Positions 32,201 to 41,162 of a DNA stretch of 64,000 bases are shown piece by piece. Every line of letters starts with the position of its first letter. The first letter of the stretch is position 1. The notes beneath the pieces were generated by a model that did no database searches, was not told the DNA's origin, and saw only the letters and a list, made by a program, of their open reading frames with translations. Source of the DNA: Taeniopygia guttata (taxonomy: Eukaryota > Chordata > Aves > Passeriformes > Estrildidae); the NCBI RefSeq assembly GCF_048771995.1, contig NC_133063.1, forward strand, positions 73,488,514-73,552,513, written 5' to 3'. Both the position numbers and the translations under genes were made by a program.

Positions 32201-34767
32201 TAGTTTGAACTTGACGCTAAGGGGCAGGAACTGATAATAGAGGAATGGAAATAGTGGGTTGAGATGGATAGGCCAGGAAGAGAAGGAGAATGTGATAGTG
32301 ACCATGAGGTGGCAGCCACATCAAGAGTAGAACTATTGTGTACACTTTGCTCAGTGCATAACTAGAGAGAGCACTCCTGTGGTTGTCTGTAGTGGGTGAC
32401 AGGTAATTTTCTGTTCCCAGGAGCCTGATGTATCAAAGTATTGATAATACATGGTGCTTTCCAAAAGGAGCATAACCTAGAGGAAAGCATAGATGTTGCA
32501 CATAAATGATCTGAAGAGTCACCTGACAGTAGTTTGTTGGTCTGTGTAGGAGATAATAGCTTTAAAAAGACCACAGAAAGGAGATGGTCTGAAGACTTCT
32601 GTGTTACTGCACAAACTGAATTTACTTGTGACCATAAAATCCACAGATGGTGCAACTAGCAGTCTATCTCCAGATCCTCATCTGTGTTAAGAAATGTTAA
32701 GCAGAAGTCCAGTTGGAGTTTAGATGGGAATTGAAATAATATCTTAACTTCAATGTCTGTGCTTATGTTCAGATAAATTTCAGTATGGCAACATCTTTAT
32801 TGTATGTGTTGTATTTATTTATTTCCCTCAAGGCTTATTCATCATGATGACTGTTTGGATAGGAATCTATATCCCTTGCTGGTCAAAAAACATTGGCTAT
32901 GTACCAGAAAATGTTTTGTGTGCAAGATGTATACAGCAAGGTATGCTACAGTCTTGATGTCATTGTTGTCTTAATTCTTTCTAGGTGCTGCTGTTAACTT
33001 AAAAAAAATAGTAAAAATCAAAGCTCTGTATTTATTTCATAATAAAAATAATCTTCACTTTTCAAGCAGTTGACCTCTTTCTTACCAGGAAGAGGCTTCC
33101 TGCAGGTAGCGTTCATTTGGAATTGATTCAGGAGTTTATAAGAACTAAATGAGTAAAAGATTAATTATTTGGCTCATGCCCTTTTCCATATCTAGAGCTT
33201 GACTATCTTATCAATTGCTTTCGAAAATCCTGCTTTTGAGGGAAAATGCTCCATTTTCCTCTTTTGTAAGATGTGTTTCAACTTAATTTACCAAAATTAT
33301 ACTTTTGTTTAATCTAGCATCTGTGCAGGTGTAGATCTGTCTAACTCTAATATAATAAAATCTAGAGATTTTTAAAAGGCATTTAACTTGCCTCACAGGA
33401 AACTCCTAACCTCAACCTGAAAACTGTGTGCTCTGCAGCTGTTCTTGAAGGGACTCTTTGTGATTTTCTGCTCTTTAAAGAGCAGAATATGAATTTGATG
33501 ATCTTTATACACTTTAGTGATGTTAATTTAGATACAAGACAAGACTTTCAATAAACAGTAGAAATTTTTCTAAAGACTAGGCTAGGCTCCATGATTTTAT
33601 AGATCTGAATTATTTATTTGCAAAAACAGTGGTTGCCTGTTTTTCCCTCATGACAACTTAATGCACTCAGCCTCTGTTTGACACAGCCACTGTGTCTTCA
33701 TTGTCTTGCTTGTTTGGCCTTAGACTTCCCTGGAATCAGGCAAAGAGCCAATTCCCCTTGAGATGGCAGTCCATCCTAGCATTCTGAGCAGAGCCCTGAG
33801 GATGCCTTTACAAGGCATCTGTGAAGGCATTTGGCCATAAGGGGAGGTGGAGCCAAAGGGTCAATATGGGGGAAAGATGGGATGGGGAGGGCATTACCAG
33901 AGGTGATGTAAATGCATTAAATTAAAACCAGGATTAAGCACTAAGCTTAAGTGGGGACATGCTAAACCATAGACAGCAGAGCTGCTTTGGCTGGCTGTCC
34001 AGTGTGTTCTAATCTGTGCAGATAGCATCTGTAATCACCAGAGACCTTCAGCTGTTGTGGCCTCTTGAGTGCTATCATAAATTAATTACTCAGTGACATG
34101 GCAGGCTCTCCTTGTACATGTTAACTTGTGTTCGCGTTAACTTCAGTGCTTGCTGGAGTGTGCTGCAATCCTCACCTGGTCTTGTCTGCATCATTTGGGT
34201 CCTGCTTTTAGACTCCTAGATGGTTTTGATTACTCAGAAGAGCTTGGGTCAGTACATGTCTGCTTCATTTCAGAGTTTCTTGTATTAAAGGAAAAAAAGA
34301 TTTATTATTTAGGTGGCCACAGAGTGGACAGAAGATTCCTGTTATTTTTTTTTTTTAATGCGCTTTGAGGAGGTTTTGAGGTTTGAGGAGTTTCTCGGGA
34401 AGTACTGCTGGAGCTGCTGGGGTTAACAAGGAATGGGCGGGGACTTTGGAAATGAGCTGTATGCTGGGATAGGAGATATGCAATATAGGTAGAACCTTGT
34501 GTATATAAAATTATTACTGATGTTTGTTGCTGCCATCCCTAGTCCTGAGTAAACTGTTGAGATGTTTGCCGCAAGTGTGTTGCACTCATAAGAAAACACT
34601 TGTGTTTTGTAACCTGCAGGTGGGTAACCAACAGAGACAGTCTGGCACCAGAGGATCCTTGTTTCTTCTGTGATGTTTGTTTTCGGATGCTCCATTATGA
34701 TGCAGAAGGCAATAAACTGGGGGAGTTTCTTGCATATCCTTATGTTGATCCTGGGATTTTCAACTGA
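16901..34767 (+). CDS. SNAPC3: SNAPC3, snRNA-activating protein complex subunit 3 (SNAP50), complete
   Basis: Subunit of SNAPc, the nuclear complex that binds the proximal sequence element of U1-U5 (Pol II) and U6/7SK (Pol III) snRNA promoters and recruits the polymerase. Nine coding exons: 16901-17115, 23109-23186, 24422-24506, 26349-26453, 27025-27174, 30330-30412, 31653-31817, 32833-32940, 34620-34767; all have GT-AG borders and consistent phases, giving 378 aa against 411 in human, the difference mainly in the poorly conserved N-terminus. Landmarks: [13 protein letters not shown] (8-20), DRACRQET near 117, LVLGSQKL near 172, YCHQGNCEH (278-286), then the Cys/His-rich zinc-binding end with C317, C321, C324, C344, C347, C350 and H355, finishing [10 protein letters not shown]. 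The start is the first ATG in a GCCATGG context; a second in-frame ATG is codon 4. No disruption seen. Confidence 0.97.
17368..17610 (-). mobile_element. CR1 LINE 3' fragment, reverse
   Basis: Plus strand reads CAGAGTCATACACTGTCAG, GGAATGGACTTAAACC, CCACAACTTCTCTGGACAAC, AGAATTTCTTCCTAGTACC: the CR1 3' UTR in reverse. It lies in SNAPC3 intron 1, about 250 bp after exon 1. Confidence 0.88.
17917..18175 (-). mobile_element. CR1 LINE 3' fragment, reverse
   Basis: Second intron 1 copy: GAATCATAAAATC tail, GGAAGGGACTTTAAAGATCA, CCAACCTGGCCTTGAACGCT, CACAGCTTCTCTGGGCAACC. Closer to the remembered consensus than the copy at 17368, so probably younger. Confidence 0.92.
18176..19599. other. SNAPC3 intron 1, unique part
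   Basis: No exon or assignable repeat. A pyrimidine-rich stretch at 19070-19200 resembles reversed repeat text but could not be assigned to a family. Confidence 0.4.
19600..19875 (+). repeat. G/T-rich low-complexity tract in SNAPC3 intron 1
   Basis: A second plus-strand T/G-only tract, rich in GGTTGGTTGGTTT, GGGGTTTTTTGGGGGG and TTTATTTGTTT. Frames of about 100 codons through it are composition artefacts. It resembles the promoter-proximal tract at 16490-16740 in makeup but not base for base. Confidence 0.93.
19876..22835. other. SNAPC3 intron 1, distal unique part
   Basis: AT-rich intronic sequence without recognisable exon, RNA gene or repeat. Confidence 0.45.
22840..23086 (+). mobile_element. 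CR1 LINE 3' fragment abutting SNAPC3 exon 2
   Basis: Forward CR1 3' end: TTTAGATTAGATATCAGG, TTGTGGATGCTACATTCCTA, GACCAGGTTGGATGTGCCCC, TTCCAACCCAAACTG and the tail TTCTGTGATTCTGTGATTCT. The tail ends about 22 bases before the exon 2 acceptor, so the branch-point window of that exon overlaps the element. Confidence 0.93.
23109..23186 (+). CDS. SNAPC3: SNAPC3 exon 2
   Basis: Encodes residues 72-97 plus two bases. Acidic stretch [15 protein letters not shown] aligned with human EDGEDPEVIPENT. Acceptor TATTGTTCTAG, donor GTATGC. Confidence 0.92.
23187..24421. other. SNAPC3 intron 2
   Basis: Unique AT-rich sequence; no repeat or exon recognised. Confidence 0.5.
24422..24506 (+). CDS. SNAPC3: SNAPC3 exon 3
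   Basis: Encodes the end of codon 98 to residue 126, including [14 protein letters not shown], nearly identical to human. Acceptor CTGCCCCTCAG, donor GTAAGT; phase 0 at its end. Confidence 0.94.
25088..25262 (-). mobile_element. Old CR1 LINE 3' fragment, reverse
   Basis: In intron 3: TCATAGAACCATTAAAG, AGACCTTTAGGATTGTTGAA, CTAAACTGTGTCCCTAAACA and TCAGGGACACTGAAGTG follow the CR1 3' UTR but with many differences; an old copy. Confidence 0.72.
26246..26342. repeat. TG/TA microsatellite next to SNAPC3 exon 4
   Basis: Imperfect alternating (TG)n and (TA)n runs ending a few bases before the TTTTTCTAG acceptor of exon 4. Length is likely variable between individuals. Confidence 0.9.
26349..26453 (+). 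CDS. SNAPC3: SNAPC3 exon 4
   Basis: Encodes residues 127-161 in phase 0, from [11 protein letters not shown] to [11 protein letters not shown]; human has ESHAIGKKPEN to VNILYPVIFHK. Confidence 0.95.
27025..27174 (+). CDS. SNAPC3: SNAPC3 exon 5
   Basis: Encodes residues 162-211, phase 0 at both ends: [18 protein letters not shown] to [13 protein letters not shown]. Among the most conserved parts of the protein. Confidence 0.96.
27693..28600 (-). mobile_element. CR1 LINE, about 0.9 kb, reverse, old
   Basis: In intron 5. CACAGAATGGTTTACATT tail, then GGTCATCTGGTCTACTCC, ACCTCCTTGGACAGCCTC, GGATCCCTGGGTCCTTTTTG, GCAAGACCTTGCACTTCTCC and TTGTTGGCCCATTTCTCTGG, covering 3' UTR and C-terminal ORF2. 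Strongly diverged; 5'-truncated. Confidence 0.85.
28845..29201 (+). mobile_element. CR1 LINE 3' fragment, forward
   Basis: In intron 5: GAGGCTCAAGGGAGACATTA, GGTTTAGATTGGATATTAGG, TGGACTTGATGATCTCAGAG and a terminal TGATTCTATTCTATGATTCT octamer array. The well-kept tail suggests a younger copy than its neighbour at 27693. Confidence 0.93.
29230..29548 (-). mobile_element. Partial solo LTR, ERVL-like avian retrovirus (fossil)
   Basis: Reverse LTR remnant in SNAPC3 intron 5: GGAAGACAAATGC, TTTATTGCTGAGTGCAGCAT, TCCTTTGGGTCAGTTTGGG, CAGCAGTAGCCAAAACACTG and GAAAGCTAACTCCATACC. It is related to the LTRs at 8393 and 45175 but shorter, lacking the U5-proximal end. No internal region. Relatively old by eye. 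Confidence 0.7.
29670..29800 (-). mobile_element. Short CR1 LINE fragment, reverse
   Basis: CCCAGGGATGGTGATTTCAT and CTTATTCCAATGCCTGACCA correspond to the CR1 3' UTR in reverse. Small, old remnant in intron 5. Confidence 0.7.
30330..30412 (+). CDS. SNAPC3: SNAPC3 exon 6
   Basis: Encodes residues 212-238 plus two bases of codon 239: [18 protein letters not shown], then RYPECRDLS. Acceptor CTCTGTCTCTCAG, donor GTATGG. Confidence 0.96.
30413..31652. other. SNAPC3 intron 6
   Basis: Unique sequence; an A-rich run near 31247-31270 is the only low-complexity element noted. Confidence 0.5.
31653..31817 (+). CDS. SNAPC3: SNAPC3 exon 7
   Basis: Encodes residues 239-293 and part of R294: [37 protein letters not shown]. 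Cysteines 279 and 284 with H280/H286 are conserved with human. Confidence 0.96.
31818..32832. other. SNAPC3 intron 7
   Basis: Unique intronic sequence with no recognised repeat. Confidence 0.5.
32833..32940 (+). CDS. SNAPC3: SNAPC3 exon 8
   Basis: Encodes residues 294/295-329 plus two bases: [34 protein letters not shown]. Holds C317, C321 and C324 of the zinc-binding region. Confidence 0.96.
32941..34619. other. SNAPC3 intron 8
   Basis: Mostly unique. The last 200 bp contain a GGGCGGGG box (34437), a TATATAAA (34502) and an AGTAAA (34550), an LTR-like promoter arrangement that I could not assign to a family. Confidence 0.4.
34620..34767 (+). CDS. SNAPC3: SNAPC3 exon 9 (last coding exon, stop at 34765-34767)
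   Basis: Encodes the rest of R330 to N378 and the TGA stop: [48 protein letters not shown]. Cys344/347/350 and His355 complete the Cys/His cluster. Confidence 0.97.
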
Positions 34768-35380
34768 AACTGACATGTGCCATGATTAATTCATTGAATG
34801 ACATTGTTGAATCTGTTGTTCTGGCTGTTAAAACCCACTGGACAGCATGAGGTTTGAATATACTGCTGCAGGGTTTCAGGTTAGGCATGTAATCCTCTCC
34901 CATGAGCTGGAAGGAGCCCTTTGCACTTGAAGACTGTCTGGTGTGTTTTTCTGAGTAAGTATGTATGATTTTACAGATAAGTTGTCATGCAAAAATGTAA
35001 TACACTTTTACAACATTCCAGTAGTTTGGATGCTATGGATTGTAAAATGTGGATGTTTGAGAATACCTGGCAAAAGAAACTGTGATTTTGAGAAGCTCTG
35101 TGCATCCAAGGCTCTGTAAACTGTGAATGAGAACATGATCTGTATATAGCTTACCTTGAAAACAGTGAATTTGTAGGGAGGAGAACACTTTCTGAAAGAG
35201 AAGCTCAGAATATTGGTTGAACTCCTGAGTCTTTCCTACAAATGAAAGCTTGCATCTGGAGGCTTTTGCTGTCCCTGGTTTCTGACTCTGAGGACTGATT
35301 CTGTAGAGAGGAAACTCCATTTCACCATTACTGAATTGTAGCCTGCCTTTTGAATAAATTTGCCAACTATTTACAGTGTA
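34768..35380 (+). other. SNAPC3: SNAPC3 3' UTR (candidate extent)
   Basis: Non-coding sequence after the stop, taken to the first canonical polyadenylation signal AATAAA at 35353-35358 plus about 20 bases. Further signals (ATTAAA near 35446, AATAAA near 35859) could give longer ends. Confidence 0.5.
35353..35358 (+). promoter_or_regulatory. Candidate SNAPC3 polyadenylation signal
   Basis: AATAAA, 586 bp after the stop codon; the first canonical hexamer in the plus direction. Confidence 0.5.
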
Positions 35381-38099
35381 TGCAGTATTCATTGCGCACC
35401 TTTTTATTTAGTATCATTCAGTTATTGTAATGTAATTTTTTTTTTATTAAAATGGGGTGAATTTGTAGTTTGTACAAGTCTCTTGTTAAACTGAAACACT
35501 GTCAAGACAGGATATTCTTTTTCTTAAAGTCTTCTGGAATGAGTATGTTAGTCGAGATCTTTGTTTTAGGAAAGTTAAAGCTAACAGTTTTTCCTTTGAA
35601 AACTTCAGCTAGTTCTGGTTTGGGGAAGTTGGCCTGCTCTGACAATCCACATACAGAAGAGTGACAAACTGAATCCTGTTGAGGTCCTGTAGCTGCAGAT
35701 TCTGCCAGTGCTGAGTTGATTATCTTAGATGTCTTGAAACAAAGGTATCTGAAGCACCTGTAGGACTTCATTTATTACTCCCATATCTTACTGCTTTCTA
35801 GTTGTGTATTAAGTCATTTGGATATAAATCCATGTGGTTTTTTAGGAACACCAAAAAAAAATAAAGGGTTTTCTGTCCTGTTTTGTAAACCAGCCAGCTG
35901 TTGGCCTATGTATTTCAATGAACCAACCACTTGTAAAAGCAGGTGGTGAGGGTTCTCTTATCCTTCAGGAATCTGCAGAAAATGAAGTGCCTTGCCCACC
36001 ACAATTGTGACAAGTCCAACTGCTGGGGCTGGGCTGGTTTGTGGTGCTGTAGCAGCTGCTTTAAAGATCCTCTTTTATACAGGTTGCAACTTCAGCATTT
36101 GCCTCACAAGTTGCTACTCCTTATCTTTCCCCTATCTCCTCCTCTTTCAGCTGTCTCCCATAAATATACAGGCTTCCCAATCTGCTTCAGTATAGGATCA
36201 GGGATCATCTAGAGAGCTAGCTTGAGTTCTAAAGCACTAATCAATAGTTTTTTTGTGGGGGCATTTTTTTTTCTTTCTTTAGCCGTAAAGAGAAGGGAGT
36301 GTCAAAATGTGAGTTTACTCTTTCATTAAATTAATTTGCTTCAAATATGCTGTCTCTCACACAACTCATTTATCTTCTTAATTAAAAGTTAAGATTAAAT
36401 ATATAAAAAAATTGGTGTCTCTGCAGATTAAGAAATTTTACTGGGTCAGTCCCATACTTCCAGTAATGAAGAGAGAAAGTAGCCACAGTCTGGGTGTGGG
36501 AGTTGAGAGTATTCAGTGCTTAACTACAAAACAGAGAAGAATCATATTAGAAGCTTGCTGTTCATATGATGTGGTCCTCCTTCATATTCAGTGATGCATC
36601 CTAAGTCATAGACTTACGTGATGAACCTAAGTCATAGGTTCTAAAGATCCCAGAAGTTGTCACAGGACAACTGATTCTGGTCTTGATTTGGTAAGTCGGA
36701 ATGAGTCCTCTGAGTGAAATCCAGCATTGCATACAATGCCCATTTGCAGCTAAATCTCTACAACACCAGCTGGCTATTTGTTTTAACAGCTTATTAAATA
36801 CTATGAGTGTTTCGATGAAGAAAACATACAATCAGGTTTATTACTTCATGACAAAAAATGAGAAAAAAATTATTTTTAATAATCCCCTGTCTGTGTGTTG
36901 CTATTTGAATCTGAAAAACATTAACCTGAATCTGTGGTACTTCCCAATGTCTTGTAGATTCTCTCCCTGATGAAAGTTTATGCCTTGCTGACAAGGTGAT
37001 ATACAACACTGTTTCTTGTATTGAGGAAGAGAAGAGTTCCCTCTGATTTTATGTTAACATGAAGTTCCAAAAGAAAACATGATTCATATAGACAGTGCTA
37101 TAGCATTTCCCAGTGCTATCCAGGCACTTGTAACATTACCACAAGAGTCCCCTATGTACTTGAATGATGAACAACTCAACAGGGCTGCACAATAGTTTAA
37201 CCTGTAGTTAACTCCATTCTTGAAGTAGGGATGCTGTTGTTGAAATTAACTCTGCTTTAAATTTTGTGCATAGCTGTGTTTTCTAAGAAAGAATCAGCCT
37301 TATTCCTTGTGAGACTTTTAAGTGAATGCCCAGTCACTCTTAGCTCTTATGTTTGTATCTTTCAAGAGACACAGTTTAGGGCCATTCAGGCATCTTTGAA
37401 GGTGAGATGACCCATTCTATAGTTATGTCAGACTTTATGAATTTAGATTATTTATGGTTTGTAAATGAGAAGTAAATTTAGGCAGTACAAAGCCCAAGCA
37501 GCTCTATGGACAGAGTGATTGCACCACACAATCAGGACCTTCATCTCTGCATCCAATCTCAACTCTGAAACAGTGGCAAGGTGCTCCATTATTTCTGAAA
37601 CAGTTGTGACAGCTGAGTGAGCTTATCAATACTTGTGTGAAAACTAGGTGGATTTGGCAATTCAGCATCCTTGTCAAATATACAGTACCTTTTTTTTATT
37701 TTTTGGTATAAGGTTTGATAAAAGGGATGGTAAAAAATAAGCAATGCTTTATGTGAGGATTGCCAGTAACATCTTTACAGAAATACTTTCAAGGGTAAAA
37801 GTGGAAGTTGTTTGAGAGTTCCTTGAGGTTTCAATAAAGTACATCTTATGACTAGCTGGAACATGGAAATCTGCAGAATCCAGCATATAGTGACAAACCT
37901 CTATTTGTAAGCTAAATGAGAATGCTGCTTATCTGATGGTGAAGCTGTACAGCCATGTCAGTCATTCCCCTTTAACATCAGTCTGTTGAGAAGTGCTGGA
38001 GATTGTCAGAAGTCACAGTCTGTGGAGGTCAATCATTGTGGCCATCTGCCAAAGACAGTTTCATACTGGAGCTGCCATGGTGATTGAACTTGCAGGTTT
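35381..38099. other. Intergenic space between the convergent genes
   Basis: Unique AT-rich sequence, possibly containing longer SNAPC3 3' ends. No gene or assignable repeat seen. Confidence 0.45.
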
Positions 38100-40101
38100 A
38101 ACCTCAGGTTTTATCTTCAAGATCAGAAATGCAGGAGCGAGCAACCTCAAAATGTCAGAAGCCAATGTGGCAAAGCAGGAGGCCAGGTTAGCTGAGTGGG
38201 GATATTCTTTTTGAGTCTAGGCAGACCTGGTGTGTACTTGGTGAAGCAAGGACAGGGGGCATGCATGCAAGGAATACAGAGATGGTGCTCCCACTGCAGG
38301 AAGAACATTAATGTAGTCAAAGTTCAACTGGGGTTAAAGCTTTCCAGAATTGTGGGCACAATAAAAAGAGGGTGGGTTTTAAAATATCAGTAGCAAAAGG
38401 CAGTGCAGAAAAATCATTGTCCCTCACCTACAGGATGAGGATGGTTACCTCACCAACAGGGACATAGACAAGTCAGAGATGTTAATGCTTTCTTTGCCTC
38501 TCTTCAACCTGGGTTATGGGGCATGGGGGGTCCCAGTGTCCTGAGCTGGAGGACCAGGACTGTGAGAGTGACCAACTCCTAGTGGGCCCTGGACCTGTGC
38601 AGGATCTGCTGGATCCCGTTTAAGTGTTTGGGGTTGATGGGATTCATCCAAGAGTACTCCAAATAGCTGTCTGATGTCACTGCAAGGTCTCTCAATGAGT
38701 TTTGAATTATTTTGGGAATTTGGACAGGTCCAGTCAACTGAAATCTGGCTAACATTGTTCCAATTTTCAGGAATGGCAAGAAGGATGACCCTGAAAACTA
38801 CAAACCTGTCAGTCTCGTTTCAGTGACTGGTAAAATTGTGGAGATTATTCTGTGACTTCCTGAAAACACCTGAAGGACAATGCAGGTTTCAGTCAGAACG
38901 AACCAGCACAGCTTCATGACGGGAAAGTCCTGCTTATCAAACCTAATTTCCTTTTATGACAAGGTAACATACCTAGTTAATCAAGGGGAGCTAGAACATA
39001 TAATCTTTTAGGATTTCAGTAAAGCTTTCAATACTGTCTTTCACAGTATCCTCCTGGAAAAGAATATCCTGTGTACAACACAGTAAATGCCTCATGAAAT
39101 GGGTGAGCAACTGGCTCATGTGTTGGGCACAGGGGATTTCAGTGAATGGGGTAACAGCAGACTGGTAACCGGTCACTGCTGGGGTTCCAAAGGGCTCTAT
39201 CCTTGACCCTGTGCTCTTCATCCTCTTTATTAACGACCCAGATGCAGGACTTGAAGGATACTGAGTGAGTTTGCCAATGGTATTAAACTGGGAGAAGCTG
39301 TTGACTCCCTCAAGGGCAGGGAGGCCCTGCAGAGACCATAAAGTGGGAAGGTTGGGCAATCACCAACGATATGACGTTCAACAACAGAAAGTGCCAAATT
39401 CTGAGATGCACCAGGGATAGGGCAACCCTGGATGTATGGACAGACTGGGAATGAGATGCTGGAAAGCAGTGCCACAGAAAAGGACCTGGGGGTCCTGGTT
39501 GAACATGGTCAGCAGTGCCCTGGCGGCCAGGAGGGCCAGCCCCGGCCCTGGGGGACATCAGGCCCAGCATCACCAGGTGAGGGAGGGGATTGTCCTGCTC
39601 GGAGCTGGGGCAGCCTCACCTCAAGTGCTAGGGGCTGGTTTGGGCACCACAGTAAAGGACATGAAACTGTTACAGTGTCCAGAGGAGGGCAATGAGGATG
39701 GTGAAGAGCCTTGAGGGGAAGCTCTGTGAGGAGTGGCTGAGGTCTCTTGGTCTCTTCAGCCTAGATGAGACTGAACCAAGACCTCATCACAGTCTACAAT
39801 GTACTCAAAAGGGGAAGAAGAAGGGTGCAGGCACAGATCTCTGTGATCAGTGACAGGAGCTGAGGGAATGGCCTGAAGCTGTGTCAGGGGAGGTTTAGGT
39901 GGGATATTCAGAAAAGGTTCTTCACCCAGAGGGTGGTTGGCCACTGAAACAGCTCCCTGGGGAAGTGGTCACAGCAGCAGCCCGACCGAGTTCAGAAGTG
40001 TTTGGACAATGCTTTCAGGCATATGGTGTGTCTTGTGCAAGGCCAGGAGTTGGGACTTTGAAGATCCTTGTGGGTTCCCTTCAACTCAGCATGTTCTATG
40101 T
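38100..40101 (+). mobile_element. CR1 LINE, about 2 kb, forward, decayed
   Basis: CR1 carrying much of the reverse-transcriptase coding region and the 3' UTR. Recognisable segments in order: GATGGGATTCATCCAAGAGT (38637), AATGTTGTTCCAA-like text near 38750, GGAAAGTCCTGCTTATCAAA (38921), GATTTCAGTAAAGCTTTCAA (39013; LLDFSKAFD-type motif), GGGGTTCCAAAGGGCTC (39181), AAACTGGGAGAAGCTGTTGA (39285), GAGGTTTAGGTGGGATATTC (39890) and CCCTTCAACTCAGCATGTTC at the 3' end. Reading frames are broken by small changes; it is an inactive copy. The 5' boundary is approximate. It fills most of the gap between SNAPC3 and PSIP1. Confidence 0.88.
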
Positions 40102-40384
40102 GTATTCTCAGGATTTTCAAACTCTACTTTTTAACCTGGCTGTCCTCTGTCAAATACCACATACAAATGTTACAGTTTTGGGCAAAGTCTGTGTTTCAAG
40201 AAACATGCTTCAGAGATTTGTACTTCTTCTATTCCCTTTCATGCCTCCAGGAATTAAATCACTTTACCAGTGTTTCTGTTAAAATTCTAGTTAGGGATCC
40301 CCAAGTTAATGCCAGAGCAGTAAAATCAAAAGAGTACTAAAACCAGACTCATGTTTTTCCTATGAATGGTTCTGTCTACACAAG

Positions 40385-41098
40385 GATGTCTTAATCAGTT
40401 TAAAATTCTTTAATTCCATAAATCGTTCAAGACAGTTTTTTCCAACCATTCTGCAGCAGCAGGTTCTGTGAGAACACCACACTTTTCAGTATACTTTCTA
40501 TACCAAAAGCAAATAATAAAAGTCACATTGCAGTAAATTGGCACAATGCATTTTGCAAGAACAGAACTAAACGTATTTTAAACAAAAACAAACAATGAAG
40601 TATACTCATACATTAACATTGTAACAGCTATAAAAATGCCGCTTTCAACTCCTACAAAACACAGTGAAAAGACATCCCCAACAAGAGTTGAAAAACTGCA
40701 CAGAGGTAAGTATCATAGGAAGAGAGGTTTTATACAAATGAAGCAACTGGAGAGTTAGAAGTATTTACACTTTTTCCTGCTATTAACTAGACAAACACAC
40801 AGTAGCAAGTTAAAAATATACTACAACTCTAAGTCCTGTAACATGTAAGCATTTTCTAAGTGGGATTTTCATCTTTTGAAATGTGTTACCTGTTAATACT
40901 GGATATAACTATTGGCAAAAGTGTTTAAATACTTTAAAACCAAGATTAAAGGGACTTTTATTCCACAAAATTTAACTTCAAAATACTATGCTTATAAAAT
41001 TATTTAGAATTTCAGCAGTCTATAGATTTCAAATGCAAAACTTAACAATCCTATTTAATCTGTAATTAAAAAAACCAAACAACAAAACTTCAGTGATG
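40385..41098 (-). other. PSIP1: PSIP1 3' UTR (candidate extent)
   Basis: Non-coding sequence downstream of the PSIP1 stop. On the minus strand AATAAA occurs at 40957-40962 and ATTAAA at 40409-40414; the extent given uses the distal one. The CR1 at 38100-40101 ends just beyond it. Confidence 0.45.
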
Positions 41099-41162
41099 TC
41101 ATTTATTTTCAAAGGCAGAATCATCTGCTGGCTTTTCAAGCTCTCTCTCTTCACCACACGTC
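41099..41162 (-). CDS. PSIP1: PSIP1 last coding exon (stop 41099-41101)
   Basis: Encodes [20 protein letters not shown] and TGA, residues 457-477 of the fragment. Human ends PSSEERETEISLKDSTLDN; the C-terminal tail is only loosely conserved, as expected for this flexible end. Confidence 0.9.
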
